Shown here piece after piece: positions 48,022 to 56,414 of a stretch of 64,000 bases of DNA. The position numbers and the translations under genes were made by a program. A model generated the notes under the pieces. The model was not told the origin of the DNA and searched no databases. It saw only the letters and a list, made by a program, of their open reading frames with translations. Origin of the DNA: an uncultured Opitutia bacterium (GTDB taxonomy: Bacteria; Verrucomicrobiota; Verrucomicrobiia; Opitutales; UBA953); the NCBI GenBank assembly GCA_903840355.1, contig CAIMFJ010000001.1:98326-162325 (forward strand), given 5' to 3'. Numbering within the stretch: the stretch's first letter is position 1; every line of letters begins with the position of its first letter.

Positions 48022-48494
48022 TACGTGAGTTGGCGAACCTGTACCCCAGCTTGTTTTAAAATTTCGAAAACTAGCGGGTCATTTTTGTAATCATGACGAT
48101 AGCGAATCTCGGTAATGCCCGCCGCCGCCAAAATCTTCGCACAATTTATACAAGGAAAGTGGGTCACGTAACAGATGGTGCCTTGGAGCGAAACCCCGCG
48201 CTTAGCAGCATCGGCTACCGCATTTTGTTCCGCATGCACGGTGGCTTGCTCATGACCGTCGCGCACCTGCGAATCATGCGGCGCCCCCGGCAAGAAACCA
48301 TTGTAGCCGGCAGCGACTAAGCGATTGGGATGCTTACCCGTAGAAACGATGATGCAACCCACGTGCAAACGTTCGCAACTGGAACGCGAGCTAACGAGAA
48401 TCGCCGTAGCCAAAAAATACTCATCCCAAGAAGGACGGTGACTGCCAGCGACTAAAGCCTCGAGTTGTGAGGCGAAGGATGGGTGAGGCGTCAT
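48021..48494 (-). CDS. dCMP deaminase family protein (ComEB-like)
   Basis: 157 residues from the ATG at 48492-48494, which overlaps the menA stop as ATGA. A longer in-frame reading into menA is rejected. Zinc and catalytic residues: TVHAEQNAVADAA (HAE) and HFPCINCAK (PCXXC). Probably deaminates dCMP to dUMP for thymidylate synthesis. Confidence 0.9.
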   Translation of the reverse strand: MTPHPSFASQLEALVAGSHRPSWDEYFLATAILVSSRSSCERLHVGCIIVSTGKHPNRLVAAGYNGFLPGAPHDSQVRDGHEQATVHAEQNAVADAAKRGVSLQGTICYVTHFPCINCAKILAAAGITEIRYRHDYKNDPLVFEILKQAGVQVRQLT

Positions 48495-49426
48495 CGCAGC
48501 AAAAGTTTGATTGGAATCGACCCTTGGAGGCAAGCGACAGTTACACACACGAGGCCCGCCAGAAGCAGTAAAATCGCCGCTTGGGCGAGACTGGGAATGA
48601 ATTCCTGAGCCTGCTGGGCTTGACGAAACTGCCGATGCTGCCACCAGGCCAGCGGAGCTAACCACAAAGGCCAGCCACCAAAGACCAGAGCCAAACAGCC
48701 AAGCCCAACGATGATATTAAAGCCGTGTAAGCGACGGGCAAAATCGCGGCCCCAACGAACGACCAAGGTACGTTTGCCGGCCTTCGTATCGGTTTCATAA
48801 TCGCGGGCGTTATTAGCCAGTAGAATATTATCGGCCAGTAAGCCTAAACCCAAGCCGGCTAAAATCGCCGGCATCCATGGCATCACCACATCCATTCCGC
48901 TACTCAATTTCTTATATAAAGCAAAGACCGTCAGCGCCGTCGCCTGCAGCCCAAAGCAAGCGACCACAAAAACATCGCCTAAGCCATGATAAGCCAAGGG
49001 GTACGGACCCAAGGTATAAGCGAGGGCTAAAATAATCGCGAGAAACCCAGCCACGATTAACGCGGGAGAGGTCAACCCCACCTGCCACCCACAGGCCAAA
49101 GCCAATCCACAGGCAACAGCAATCCCCCAACCCATCGCCCGCGGACTGATCTCCCCGTGGGCCACGGCCCGCCGCGGGCCGACGCGCTCCGGAGTATCCG
49201 CCCCACGCAAAGAGTCGCCCAAGTCATTGGCGAAATTACAAGCGACTTGTACGCCGAGGGCAAAACCCGCACAGCGACCTAGCGTGCTCCAAAAATCAGG
49301 ATGTGCTAAGAGGTTTACCTTCGCCCCATACATCGCCAGCACCGCCCCTCCTAAGGCCACGGGCACAATAGCGGCGACCAAAGTCTTCGGACGACAGGCG
49401 TCCACCCAAGGGCGCAATTGGCTCAT
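48491..49426 (-). CDS. menA: 1,4-dihydroxy-2-naphthoate polyprenyltransferase MenA
   Basis: 311 residues from ATG at 49424-49426. UbiA-fold membrane prenyltransferase with about nine helices. The first Asp-rich motif is FANDLGDSLRGAD and the second is LANNARDYETDTKAGKRTL, characteristic of MenA. It makes demethylmenaquinone, so the organism probably uses menaquinone, the expected substrate of ACIII at 2.4-13.9 kb. Confidence 0.9.
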   Translation of the reverse strand: MSQLRPWVDACRPKTLVAAIVPVALGGAVLAMYGAKVNLLAHPDFWSTLGRCAGFALGVQVACNFANDLGDSLRGADTPERVGPRRAVAHGEISPRAMGWGIAVACGLALACGWQVGLTSPALIVAGFLAIILALAYTLGPYPLAYHGLGDVFVVACFGLQATALTVFALYKKLSSGMDVVMPWMPAILAGLGLGLLADNILLANNARDYETDTKAGKRTLVVRWGRDFARRLHGFNIIVGLGCLALVFGGWPLWLAPLAWWQHRQFRQAQQAQEFIPSLAQAAILLLLAGLVCVTVACLQGSIPIKLLLR

Positions 49427-49458
49427 AAGTTTAAAGTTAGGTTGAACCGTGAAATCTG

Positions 49459-49488
49459 AAAACAAAAAAGCCCCAGCGAACTGGGGCT
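49459..49488 (-). terminator. Terminator after the prepilin gene
   Basis: Perfect stem AGCCCCAG/CTGGGGCT with loop CGAA, followed on the minus strand by TTTTTTGTTTT, 23 bases after the prepilin stop. Confidence 0.9.
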
Positions 49489-49511
49489 CTGTTTAGCAGA
49501 ATCGCTTCGGC

Positions 49512-50234
49512 TTAGTTTTGCGTTAACAAAGCAGCCGTCGTAGGAATCGCATCCTTGTAAGAAGCCGAAGGCGTACCATCGGTCTTCGTGAAAGGATTCG
49601 TACCCGCGGTCGTGGTGTCGGAGACCCAGGAGACGTGGCCGTCACCGTAGCAGATGTGACCACCCGAGGTACCCCAAATGGAATCTTGTGCACCCGTACC
49701 AGCAGCAGGCCAAGTACCAGCAATCGTCAAACCGCGGCTCCAACCTAAGGGCGTGGTGACGTTACCGACGAGCGAACGAGAAGTAGGGGTGTATAAATCC
49801 CAGCTCGACTTACCTTGCGACATCGCCGTGGCGAATTGGGTGTTAATCGAGATCGTGGAACCAGAAACGGTGATCACGTTAGCAGGGATTTGAGCGATGA
49901 GGTCGACCGCGGGGTCACCATCAACGAACCAGAGGCTACCTGAATTCAAGGTCGCACCGTAAGCCAAGATTGCAGCGTAACCGGAGACGCTGGTGGTCTG
50001 ATTAAGACTGCTAGCCCAAGCGCCCGTAGCAATCGACTTCGTGCCACCAGCCCAGTTCATGTAGCCTTGGCCGATTGAACGAATCTTGTTCAGAGCAGAG
50101 TTTTTCTTGGCAGAGAGCATCACACCCTGAACTCCAGGGAAGAGCACGGCAGCCAAAATGCCGATAATGGCGATCACGGTCAGCAATTCGATGAGCGTGA
50201 AGCCTTTGCGTGATTTACGGGTAGGGGTATTCAT
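49512..50234 (-). CDS. Type IV/type II prepilin-like protein
   Basis: 240 residues from ATG at 50232-50234 (an ATG 21 bases upstream is less likely). Prepilin peptidase site RKGFTLIELLTVIAIIGIL with Glu at +5, then a hydrophobic helix. The C-terminal domain is Ser/Thr/Gly-rich with GGHICYGDGHVSWVSDT, the H-X-DG-type motif of PVC pilin-like proteins. These occur in large numbers in Verrucomicrobiota; their cellular roles are mostly unknown. Confidence 0.9.
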   Translation of the reverse strand: MNTPTRKSRKGFTLIELLTVIAIIGILAAVLFPGVQGVMLSAKKNSALNKIRSIGQGYMNWAGGTKSIATGAWASSLNQTTSVSGYAAILAYGATLNSGSLWFVDGDPAVDLIAQIPANVITVSGSTISINTQFATAMSQGKSSWDLYTPTSRSLVGNVTTPLGWSRGLTIAGTWPAAGTGAQDSIWGTSGGHICYGDGHVSWVSDTTTAGTNPFTKTDGTPSASYKDAIPTTAALLTQN

Positions 50235-50306
50235 AGATGGGGAGGGGTACGACATAAATTTAGGTGAGAATCAAAAAAGAGGAAAGCCCAAAAAGAAGTT
50301 TTTTTC

Positions 50307-51560
50307 TTAATAGGGCAAGGGAAAACGAGCAGATAAATTCAAGGCGATTTGCTTGCCTTCCTCAATCTTGGCAGGGTTCTGCGGATCGGAAAGCACCACG
50401 GCAATCGCTTGGGCAATTTGTTTCATTTCCGGCTCCTTCATGCCACGCGAAGTGACGGCGGGAGTGCCGACCCGAATACCGCTCGCTTGGAAGGGACTAC
50501 GGGTCTCATCAGGCACGGTATTTTTGTTCGTGGTGATATGAGCGGCATCCAAGGCCAACTGGGCATCCTTACCCGAAACATTGGGGTGGCTCTTGCGTAA
50601 ATCGATTAAGCTGAGGTGATTGTCCGTACCACCGCTGATAAGGCCGAAGCCGAGTCGCATCAACTCCGCGGCCAAGGCACGCGAGTTGGCCACAACTTGT
50701 TGCGCGTATTCCTTAAATTCAGGCGTCGCACATTGCGCAAAGCAAACTGCCTTTGCCGCAATGACGTGCTCTAAAGGACCGCCTTGAGCGCCAGGGAAGA
50801 CCGACGAATCAATGGCCTTAGCATGCTCCGCTTTACATAAAATCAAACCGCCACGTGGACCGCGCAACGTCTTGTGCGTCGTGGTCGTGACGAAATCCGC
50901 ATGAGGCACTGGAGATGGATGCACCCCCGCAGCCACTAAGCCCGCGATGTGGGCAATGTCAGCGAGGAGTAAGGCCCCGTTCTCGCGCGCAATTTTGCCA
51001 AAGCGTTCGAAGTCGATTTCACGAGCATAGGCTGAAGCCCCAACGGTGATCATCTTGGGCTTTTCGCGCTGTGCCATTTCAGCCACTTCGTCATAGTTGA
51101 TACGGCCATCGGCACCTACGCCATAATGGACCACTTGATAGAGTTTGCCCGAGAAATTGGCCGCATTGCCGTGCGTCAAGTGACCGCCGTGCGACAAGTT
51201 CATCGTCAAGATTTTGTCGCCGGGCTTAATCGTCGCAAAGTAAACCGCCGCGTTAGCCTGACTGCCCGAGTGAGGTTGCACATTGGCATGGTCTGCCCCA
51301 AAGAGTGCCTTGGCGCGATCAATCGCAATTTGCTCGATGGCATCCACATGCTCGCAACCGCCATACCAGCGTTTGCCCGGATAACCTTCGGCGTATTTAT
51401 TCGTTAGCACACTACCCTGCGCTTCCATCACCGCAGGTAACGTGAAGTTCTCCGAAGCGATGAGTTCAATGTGGGTTTGCTGACGCTTTAGCTCCGCCTT
51501 GATTAAGGCGTCGATGGCGGGATCGAGTTGAGCTAAGGGAATGCGACGAATGGCAGTCAT
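50307..51560 (-). CDS. glyA: Serine hydroxymethyltransferase
   Basis: 417 residues. PLP enzyme interconverting serine and glycine with tetrahydrofolate. Motifs: [43 protein letters not shown] and the PLP lysine in [13 protein letters not shown]. It clusters with rpiB and a low-molecular-weight phosphatase, the same neighbourhood as in Bacillus subtilis. Confidence 0.97.
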   Translation of the reverse strand: MTAIRRIPLAQLDPAIDALIKAELKRQQTHIELIASENFTLPAVMEAQGSVLTNKYAEGYPGKRWYGGCEHVDAIEQIAIDRAKALFGADHANVQPHSGSQANAAVYFATIKPGDKILTMNLSHGGHLTHGNAANFSGKLYQVVHYGVGADGRINYDEVAEMAQREKPKMITVGASAYAREIDFERFGKIARENGALLLADIAHIAGLVAAGVHPSPVPHADFVTTTTHKTLRGPRGGLILCKAEHAKAIDSSVFPGAQGGPLEHVIAAKAVCFAQCATPEFKEYAQQVVANSRALAAELMRLGFGLISGGTDNHLSLIDLRKSHPNVSGKDAQLALDAAHITTNKNTVPDETRSPFQASGIRVGTPAVTSRGMKEPEMKQIAQAIAVVLSDPQNPAKIEEGKQIALNLSARFPLPY

Positions 51561-51617
51561 GGTTAAGGTAGGATGCGAAAAAGTTAAGTTGGGCGAGGCA
51601 ACGACAAAGGGCCTGAG

Positions 51618-52064
51618 TTATCCACAAGATTCTAATTTATCCACCCGGCGACTGTGGCGCCCACCCTCAAACTCGGCTGTCAAAAAAGCATCAGTGCAAG
51701 TTAAGGCCAAGGGGAGGTCGACGTACTTAGCCCCAAAACACAGGACATTTGCGTTATTATGGCGGCGCGACAAGGCGGCGGCGTCAGGATTTTGGACTAA
51801 AGCCGCCCTAATGCCGGGCATTTTATTCGCTGCAATCGAGATACCAATGCCGGTCGTACAAATTAAAATCCCTAAAGCGGCCTGCCCACTCGTGATGTCC
51901 GCCCCCACGGCGTGGGCGTAATCAGGGTAGTCGCAGGACTCGGTCGTATTCGTCCCCCGGTCCAAGACGGAATAACCTTTCGCCCGTAAGGCCTCAATTA
52001 AATCACGTCGCAGGGCCAAGCCTCCGTGATCGCTGCCAAAGGAAATCGTGGGTTTAGAACTCAT
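51618..52064 (-). CDS. rpiB: Ribose-5-phosphate isomerase B
   Basis: 148 residues. RpiB/LacAB fold with SFGSDHGGLALRRDL, SCDYPDYAHAVG, LICTTGIGISIAANK and ALSRRHNNANVLCFGA. Acts in the pentose phosphate pathway. Its ATG overlaps the phosphatase stop as ATGA. Confidence 0.95.
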   Translation of the reverse strand: MSSKPTISFGSDHGGLALRRDLIEALRAKGYSVLDRGTNTTESCDYPDYAHAVGADITSGQAALGILICTTGIGISIAANKMPGIRAALVQNPDAAALSRRHNNANVLCFGAKYVDLPLALTCTDAFLTAEFEGGRHSRRVDKLESCG

Positions 52065-52549
52065 TGAGTAAAATGCTTACGCAGAAATTCAAGCATCGCA
52101 GGCATTGCTTCAATCATGGAATCACGCGTGGCTTCATATTCCCGATAATCACCGCCAAAGGGGTCAGGAATTTCCCAAGAGGTGGACTGCGGTATGACCT
52201 CGCGCATCAGCATCACCTGAGGCGGTAAGGAATCAAAACGGGCCTGCAAGGCATGCAGGTGTGAATCGGTCATGCCGAACACGATGAGGCTTCGATCTAA
52301 ATCAGCCTGGGTCAAGCGACGGCTCCGGTGATTCGCAATGTCCAAACCGATGCGGGCCATCGCACGCACCGAATTGGTCGAAGGGAGTTCACCCCCCATC
52401 GCGGCTAAACCTAAGGAGGTGACTTTTAAATGGGCTAACTCCGGGCCACCTCGTTTCGCTAACGCGGCCCGCAACAAACCTTCGGCCATCGGACTACGAC
52501 AAGTGTTGCCCGTGCAGATAAAGGTCACCGTGTCGCGTTCGCCTGCCAT
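52061..52549 (-). CDS. Low-molecular-weight phosphatase, probable arginine phosphatase (YwlE-like)
   Basis: 162 residues. Active-site loop VTFICTGNTCRSPMAEG with the nucleophilic Cys and Arg, and the late acid in IPDPFGGDYREYE. The residue after GN is Thr, as in the protein-arginine phosphatase YwlE, whereas tyrosine-specific members usually have Ile. The rpiB-glyA neighbourhood also matches that of ywlE. Tyrosine phosphatase activity remains possible. Confidence 0.82.
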   Translation of the reverse strand: MAGERDTVTFICTGNTCRSPMAEGLLRAALAKRGGPELAHLKVTSLGLAAMGGELPSTNSVRAMARIGLDIANHRSRRLTQADLDRSLIVFGMTDSHLHALQARFDSLPPQVMLMREVIPQSTSWEIPDPFGGDYREYEATRDSMIEAMPAMLEFLRKHFTQ

Positions 52550-52587
52550 ACCCTCAAATTAAAGAGCTTTTTCCTAGGTTCAAGTGC

Positions 52588-53886
52588 TCAGAGCACTCCG
52601 TCGCGTTTTAACTGCCGATACCCGATGTCCCGGCGGTAATGCATCCCGGTAAACTGAATCGTTGGAATGACGGCGTAAGCTTTCTGGGATGCTTCTTGTA
52701 AAGTCGCCCCATGCGCCACGACCCCCAAAACCCGCCCTCCAGACGTCACCACCCTGCCATCAGACAGACGTTGAGTGCCGCCATGTAAAATATCTACGCC
52801 AGCAGGCAAAGTAGCGGGTAAGGTGATGACATCCCCTTTGCGAATGTCTCCCGGATAGCCACCCGCCGCCAACACGACAATTATGGTAGCTCCAGGGCGT
52901 AACTTAACCTGCGAAGGCTTGAAAGTACCTGCCGCAATTTGCTCCATGATTTCAACTGGATCCGTCGCCAACGAAGGCATTAAAACCTGGCACTCGGGAT
53001 CGCCAAAACGGACATTGAATTCGACGACTTTGGGGCCTTGGGACGTAACCATGATGCCAACATAAAGCGTCCCGCGATAATCGATTCCCTCGCGTTTTAA
53101 ACCCCGTAAAGTGGGCTCAATAATCTCGGTACGCAAACGGCCTTCAACCTCGGGCGTCACCACGGTCGTCGGTGCATAAGCCCCCATACCACCCGTGTTC
53201 AAACCCGTATCACCCTCGCCCACTCGTTTGTGATCCTGACTGGGCGGCAGCATCAAATATTCTTCGCCACAAACCATTAACATAATCGAGGCTTCCTCGC
53301 CTTGCATGAACTCCTCGATGACGACTTCTTCGCCCGACTTGCCAAAAACTTTGGCTTCCATCATGTCGCGCAAAGCGGTCTCAGCCTCAACCAAGGTTTG
53401 CGCAATGACCACGCCCTTCCCGGCCGCTAAGCCAGAAGCTTTGATCACGATGGGCATGGGCTGAGTACGCAAATACTCCAACCCGCGATTTAAATCGGTG
53501 AAAGTCGCGGAAGCGGCCGTGGGGATTTTATAACGAAAAAGAAATTCTTTAGTAAAAGCTTTGCTGGCTTCCAACTTCGCCCCGGCGGCCAAGGGCCCAT
53601 AAACTCGCACGCCCGCAGCTTCTAAGACATCCACCACCCCGGCCGCCAAAGGAACCTCGGGGCCGACAATGACAAAATTCGTCGCGGTCTTTTGCACCAA
53701 AGCCAAAACGGCTTCGGGGTTACCTAGATCCACGGGTAAACATTCTGCTTCCAAAGCCATCCCGCCATTTCCAGGAGCCACGGCGACGCGTTGCACCCGC
53801 GGACTACGCAAACAGGCCTTGAGTAGCGCGTGCTCTCGTCCCCCCGACCCTAGAATCAAGACTTGTAACGGTTGTGGCGTCGCCAT
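52588..53886 (-). CDS. purD: Phosphoribosylamine-glycine ligase
   Basis: 432 residues. ATP-grasp enzyme of purine synthesis joining glycine to phosphoribosylamine. Motifs: LILGSGGREHALLKA, VIKASGLAAGKGVVIA, EEFMQGEEASIMLM, SQDHKRVGEGDTGLNTGGMGAY and VEFNVRFGDPECQVLMP. Confidence 0.97.
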   Translation of the reverse strand: MATPQPLQVLILGSGGREHALLKACLRSPRVQRVAVAPGNGGMALEAECLPVDLGNPEAVLALVQKTATNFVIVGPEVPLAAGVVDVLEAAGVRVYGPLAAGAKLEASKAFTKEFLFRYKIPTAASATFTDLNRGLEYLRTQPMPIVIKASGLAAGKGVVIAQTLVEAETALRDMMEAKVFGKSGEEVVIEEFMQGEEASIMLMVCGEEYLMLPPSQDHKRVGEGDTGLNTGGMGAYAPTTVVTPEVEGRLRTEIIEPTLRGLKREGIDYRGTLYVGIMVTSQGPKVVEFNVRFGDPECQVLMPSLATDPVEIMEQIAAGTFKPSQVKLRPGATIIVVLAAGGYPGDIRKGDVITLPATLPAGVDILHGGTQRLSDGRVVTSGGRVLGVVAHGATLQEASQKAYAVIPTIQFTGMHYRRDIGYRQLKRDGVL

Positions 53887-53958
53887 GACGCCATCATTGT
53901 GAATTCTTTCGGGGCAAGTGAACCAAAATAGAACCCAAACCCCGCCGAACCTTTAAAT

Positions 53959-54042
53959 TGGTGCTCAGGCCGGGACTTGAACCCGGACACCTTGCGGCAC
54001 ATGCACCTCAAGCATGCGTGTCTGCCATTCCACCACCTGAGC
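53959..54042 (-). tRNA. tRNA-Leu (anticodon GAG)
   Basis: On the minus strand acceptor arms GCTCAGG/CCTGAGC. Anticodon stem CATGC/GCATG with loop TTGAGGT, giving GAG at 54007-54009. Long variable arm, T arm CGGGTTCAAGTCCCG. CCA is encoded, unlike in the other tRNA-Leu of this window. Confidence 0.95.
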
Positions 54043-54150
54043 AATAACTAGAAGGTGCACGCTGGAACACCCTGCGTGCGGTGCAAGAAAAAAGAAGCAC
54101 GAATGCCAACGCTTGCCAAATCACTTAGTTTCCCAACTCTAAATGCCTCC

Positions 54151-55599
54151 ATGTCTCCCGAATCGGCCGAAAATAACCCTCCCCAGGAAAAATCCTTTGA
54201 ACTGGACCTTTCCTCGCTTGGCTTTGGGCCTTCCTGGGTCAGCGGACCTGCTGAGAATGTGAGCAGTGGCTCCAAGGGTTTCCGCGAAAACCGCGGCCCC
54301 CGCCGCGATGGCCCCTCCGGTCCACGTTTTTCGGGTGAAGGAGATCGTCGTGGCCCACGTCGTGAAGGCCCCGGCCAAGGTCAAGGCGGCCCACGTCGTG
54401 ATGATCGCCGGGACGACCGTCGCGGTGGTTTCCGTTCCGATCGCGGTCCTCGTGCTTGGTCCGAAGAGCCACCACCCTTCCAACCCATCGTTAGCAGCAC
54501 GTTCTACCCCGACGACGCGAAGTTCGAGTTACTCGGTGGGGCGATGAAGAAAAGTAAGATGACCTACGAGCTCTTCGAGGTCGCTCAGTTGATTTTAGAT
54601 AAGGAAGACCGCCTTTCCATCGTGATTCGCCCGTTGGAAAGAAACGGCCAACCCGCCACACCCCTCGCACTCTCCATTCCCGATAGTCATCCGTTCTTAA
54701 CCGAAACGGAAGTGGTCAACCACGTGATGTCCCATCACCTGGATAAATTCTTTGAGACGGTGGAAGTAGAAATCGAAGCTCCTAAGGGTTCATTCTTGAT
54801 GGTCGCCCGTTGCCCCCAAACTGGAAAAATCTTGGGCGCCCCGACGCACCATAGTTACCAACGCAACTTGCGCGAACACCACACGCGCAACTTCCCGAAC
54901 GTCCCCTTCGATCGTTTTAAGAGCAAATTAGAAATGGTCCGCGAACAAGAAGCCATCGATGCTTGGCTTAAGGGCATGTCGCGCCGCACAGAATACGTGC
55001 CCAAAGACCGCAAAGAGGGTGAACCCGAACGGTTGGAAAGCCTCGATGCCGCCCGGGCCTTCTTGCTCGTCCACCGCAAAGACCTGGTGGTCAAAATGCT
55101 CCCTTGGGTTCGCTGCCGCGGCAGCATCCTCAAAGACCTCGCCCCCGGCCCGCTCGTGGATTCAATCCGCTTTGCCCTCGACCAACAACGCCGCTTTCCC
55201 CTCGAAACCGCCAACGGCATCCGTGGGCGCCTGCGCAAAGAAGGCTTCCACCTCTACCGCAAGGGTTCCAAAGGGATTACCTACGCTTGCAGCGTGCGTC
55301 GTCGATGCCGCGACCCGAAGTCGACCTTCAGCGATGCAATGGCCAAAATCTTTGACTCGCTCGATCGTAAACCAGCCCAGCACGCCAAGGACTTGGTCCT
55401 CAACTTGCTCGGTGAAACGGCCACCGAAGAAGCGAAGAAGCAACTGATTGCGGACCTGACGTTCCTCATCTCGGAGGGTTATATTGCCAACCTACCCGAT
55501 GGCCGTCTGTTCGCTCAGCCTATCTTGAGCTCGCAAGCGGAAGCGAAAGCCGAAGCGGCGAACGACGAGCCTGACGCCGAAGAAAAGCCCGCCTCCTAA
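54151..55599 (+). CDS. RG/RD-rich protein of unknown function
   Basis: 482 residues from ATG at 54151; earlier in-frame starts reach towards the tRNA and code poorly. Residues about 40-105 are a low-complexity Gly/Arg/Asp/Pro segment (GPRRDG, DRRGPRREGPG, RRDDRRDDRR) as in RNA-binding proteins. The folded remainder holds HPFLTETEVVNHVMSHHLDKFF, a segment with CPQTGKILGAP, basic helices, and a C-terminal helical region. An acidic Ala/Glu tail ends it. I do not recognise the family. RNA binding is an inference from composition. Confidence 0.7.
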   Translation: MSPESAENNPPQEKSFELDLSSLGFGPSWVSGPAENVSSGSKGFRENRGPRRDGPSGPRFSGEGDRRGPRREGPGQGQGGPRRDDRRDDRRGGFRSDRGPRAWSEEPPPFQPIVSSTFYPDDAKFELLGGAMKKSKMTYELFEVAQLILDKEDRLSIVIRPLERNGQPATPLALSIPDSHPFLTETEVVNHVMSHHLDKFFETVEVEIEAPKGSFLMVARCPQTGKILGAPTHHSYQRNLREHHTRNFPNVPFDRFKSKLEMVREQEAIDAWLKGMSRRTEYVPKDRKEGEPERLESLDAARAFLLVHRKDLVVKMLPWVRCRGSILKDLAPGPLVDSIRFALDQQRRFPLETANGIRGRLRKEGFHLYRKGSKGITYACSVRRRCRDPKSTFSDAMAKIFDSLDRKPAQHAKDLVLNLLGETATEEAKKQLIADLTFLISEGYIANLPDGRLFAQPILSSQAEAKAEAANDEPDAEEKPAS

Positions 55600-55611
55600 A
55601 CGGAGCCCGGC

Positions 55612-56343
55612 TTACTTCCAGTTATCTGCAATCCACGGGGTCGGTAAGACCTTGCGATACCACTTGCCGCTACGCCCGACCAAAGCGTCAGGGGGATTAG
55701 GCACCCCGTGGAAAACAATAATCTTCGCACCTTCCGGAATGGTAGGGGTCTGAAAAAAGGAGAACGGAAAATACTTAACGCAGTGGCGCTTGAAACTGCG
55801 ACACCAGGTTTCGGGCCAATAGCTGACCTTGCCCTGCGCACTGAGTTGGGCCGTAAGATATTCTTGTTCATTACGGTGCCGGCGCCGCACGGCTTCTAAA
55901 TGATTCCTAAAATACTCTAGCACATCGAGGTGAGCCCCAGCCGTCCAACGGTACACCGAGGAATTGCCGGTGTAGTGGCCTTTCTGCCAGTCCCGAATGA
56001 TTAAGAAATCTCCTGGTTGTTGGAAGAACGAGTCCATGTTGCCGACGATCACAATATCGATATCTAAGAAGAGGACTTCACCTTTTAAGGCCGGGCCATT
56101 CTCCGCCAGCAGGGCGGGCGAAAAGGAGACCAGCTTCGTCCAACCACGCTCCGGTGCCCCGGCAGGCAATTCTAAGCTCGGAATTGGGAAAGTTTCGATG
56201 CCTGGATTCAAGCCAGCAGAGTTATCCGTTAAACAGACAAAGCGATGTGGCAGGGTCAAATGCCGCTGCACCATCGAATGGAGTCGATTCACATACTCGG
56301 GGCCATACTTGGTTCCCCACTTCATGCATAAGATGGTCGCCAT
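55612..56343 (-). CDS. Glycosyltransferase-like protein
   Basis: 243 residues. GT-A-like pattern: TILCMKWGTKYGPEYVNRLHSMV, HRFVCLTDN, a DxD-type metal motif in GEVLFLDIDIVIVGNMD, and later KIIVFHGVPNPPDAL. No membrane segment. It lies 71 bases after the halogenase gene in the same direction, so probably one transcript. Donor and acceptor unknown. Confidence 0.7.
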   Translation of the reverse strand: MATILCMKWGTKYGPEYVNRLHSMVQRHLTLPHRFVCLTDNSAGLNPGIETFPIPSLELPAGAPERGWTKLVSFSPALLAENGPALKGEVLFLDIDIVIVGNMDSFFQQPGDFLIIRDWQKGHYTGNSSVYRWTAGAHLDVLEYFRNHLEAVRRRHRNEQEYLTAQLSAQGKVSYWPETWCRSFKRHCVKYFPFSFFQTPTIPEGAKIIVFHGVPNPPDALVGRSGKWYRKVLPTPWIADNWK

Positions 56344-56414
56344 GGACGAATACGATAAGAACAGTTTTTAGACTCTGCTCCAGCGTTATTACAGGAAAAA
56401 CCGTCCGACTTAAC

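Noticed and set aside
48495..48665. N-terminal extension of the deaminase to a 214-residue form
   Set aside because: It would run deep into menA; the ATG at 48492-48494 gives the normal family length and an ATGA overlap.
51600..51650. Replication origin at two DnaA-box-like sequences near the rpiB stop
   Set aside because: One box lies within coding sequence and there is no AT-rich unwinding region or origin-linked gene; two boxes can occur by chance.
54139..54483. Minus-strand open frame opposite the RG-rich segment
   Set aside because: Low-complexity reflection of the Gly/Arg-rich coding sequence; no start context or conserved feature.
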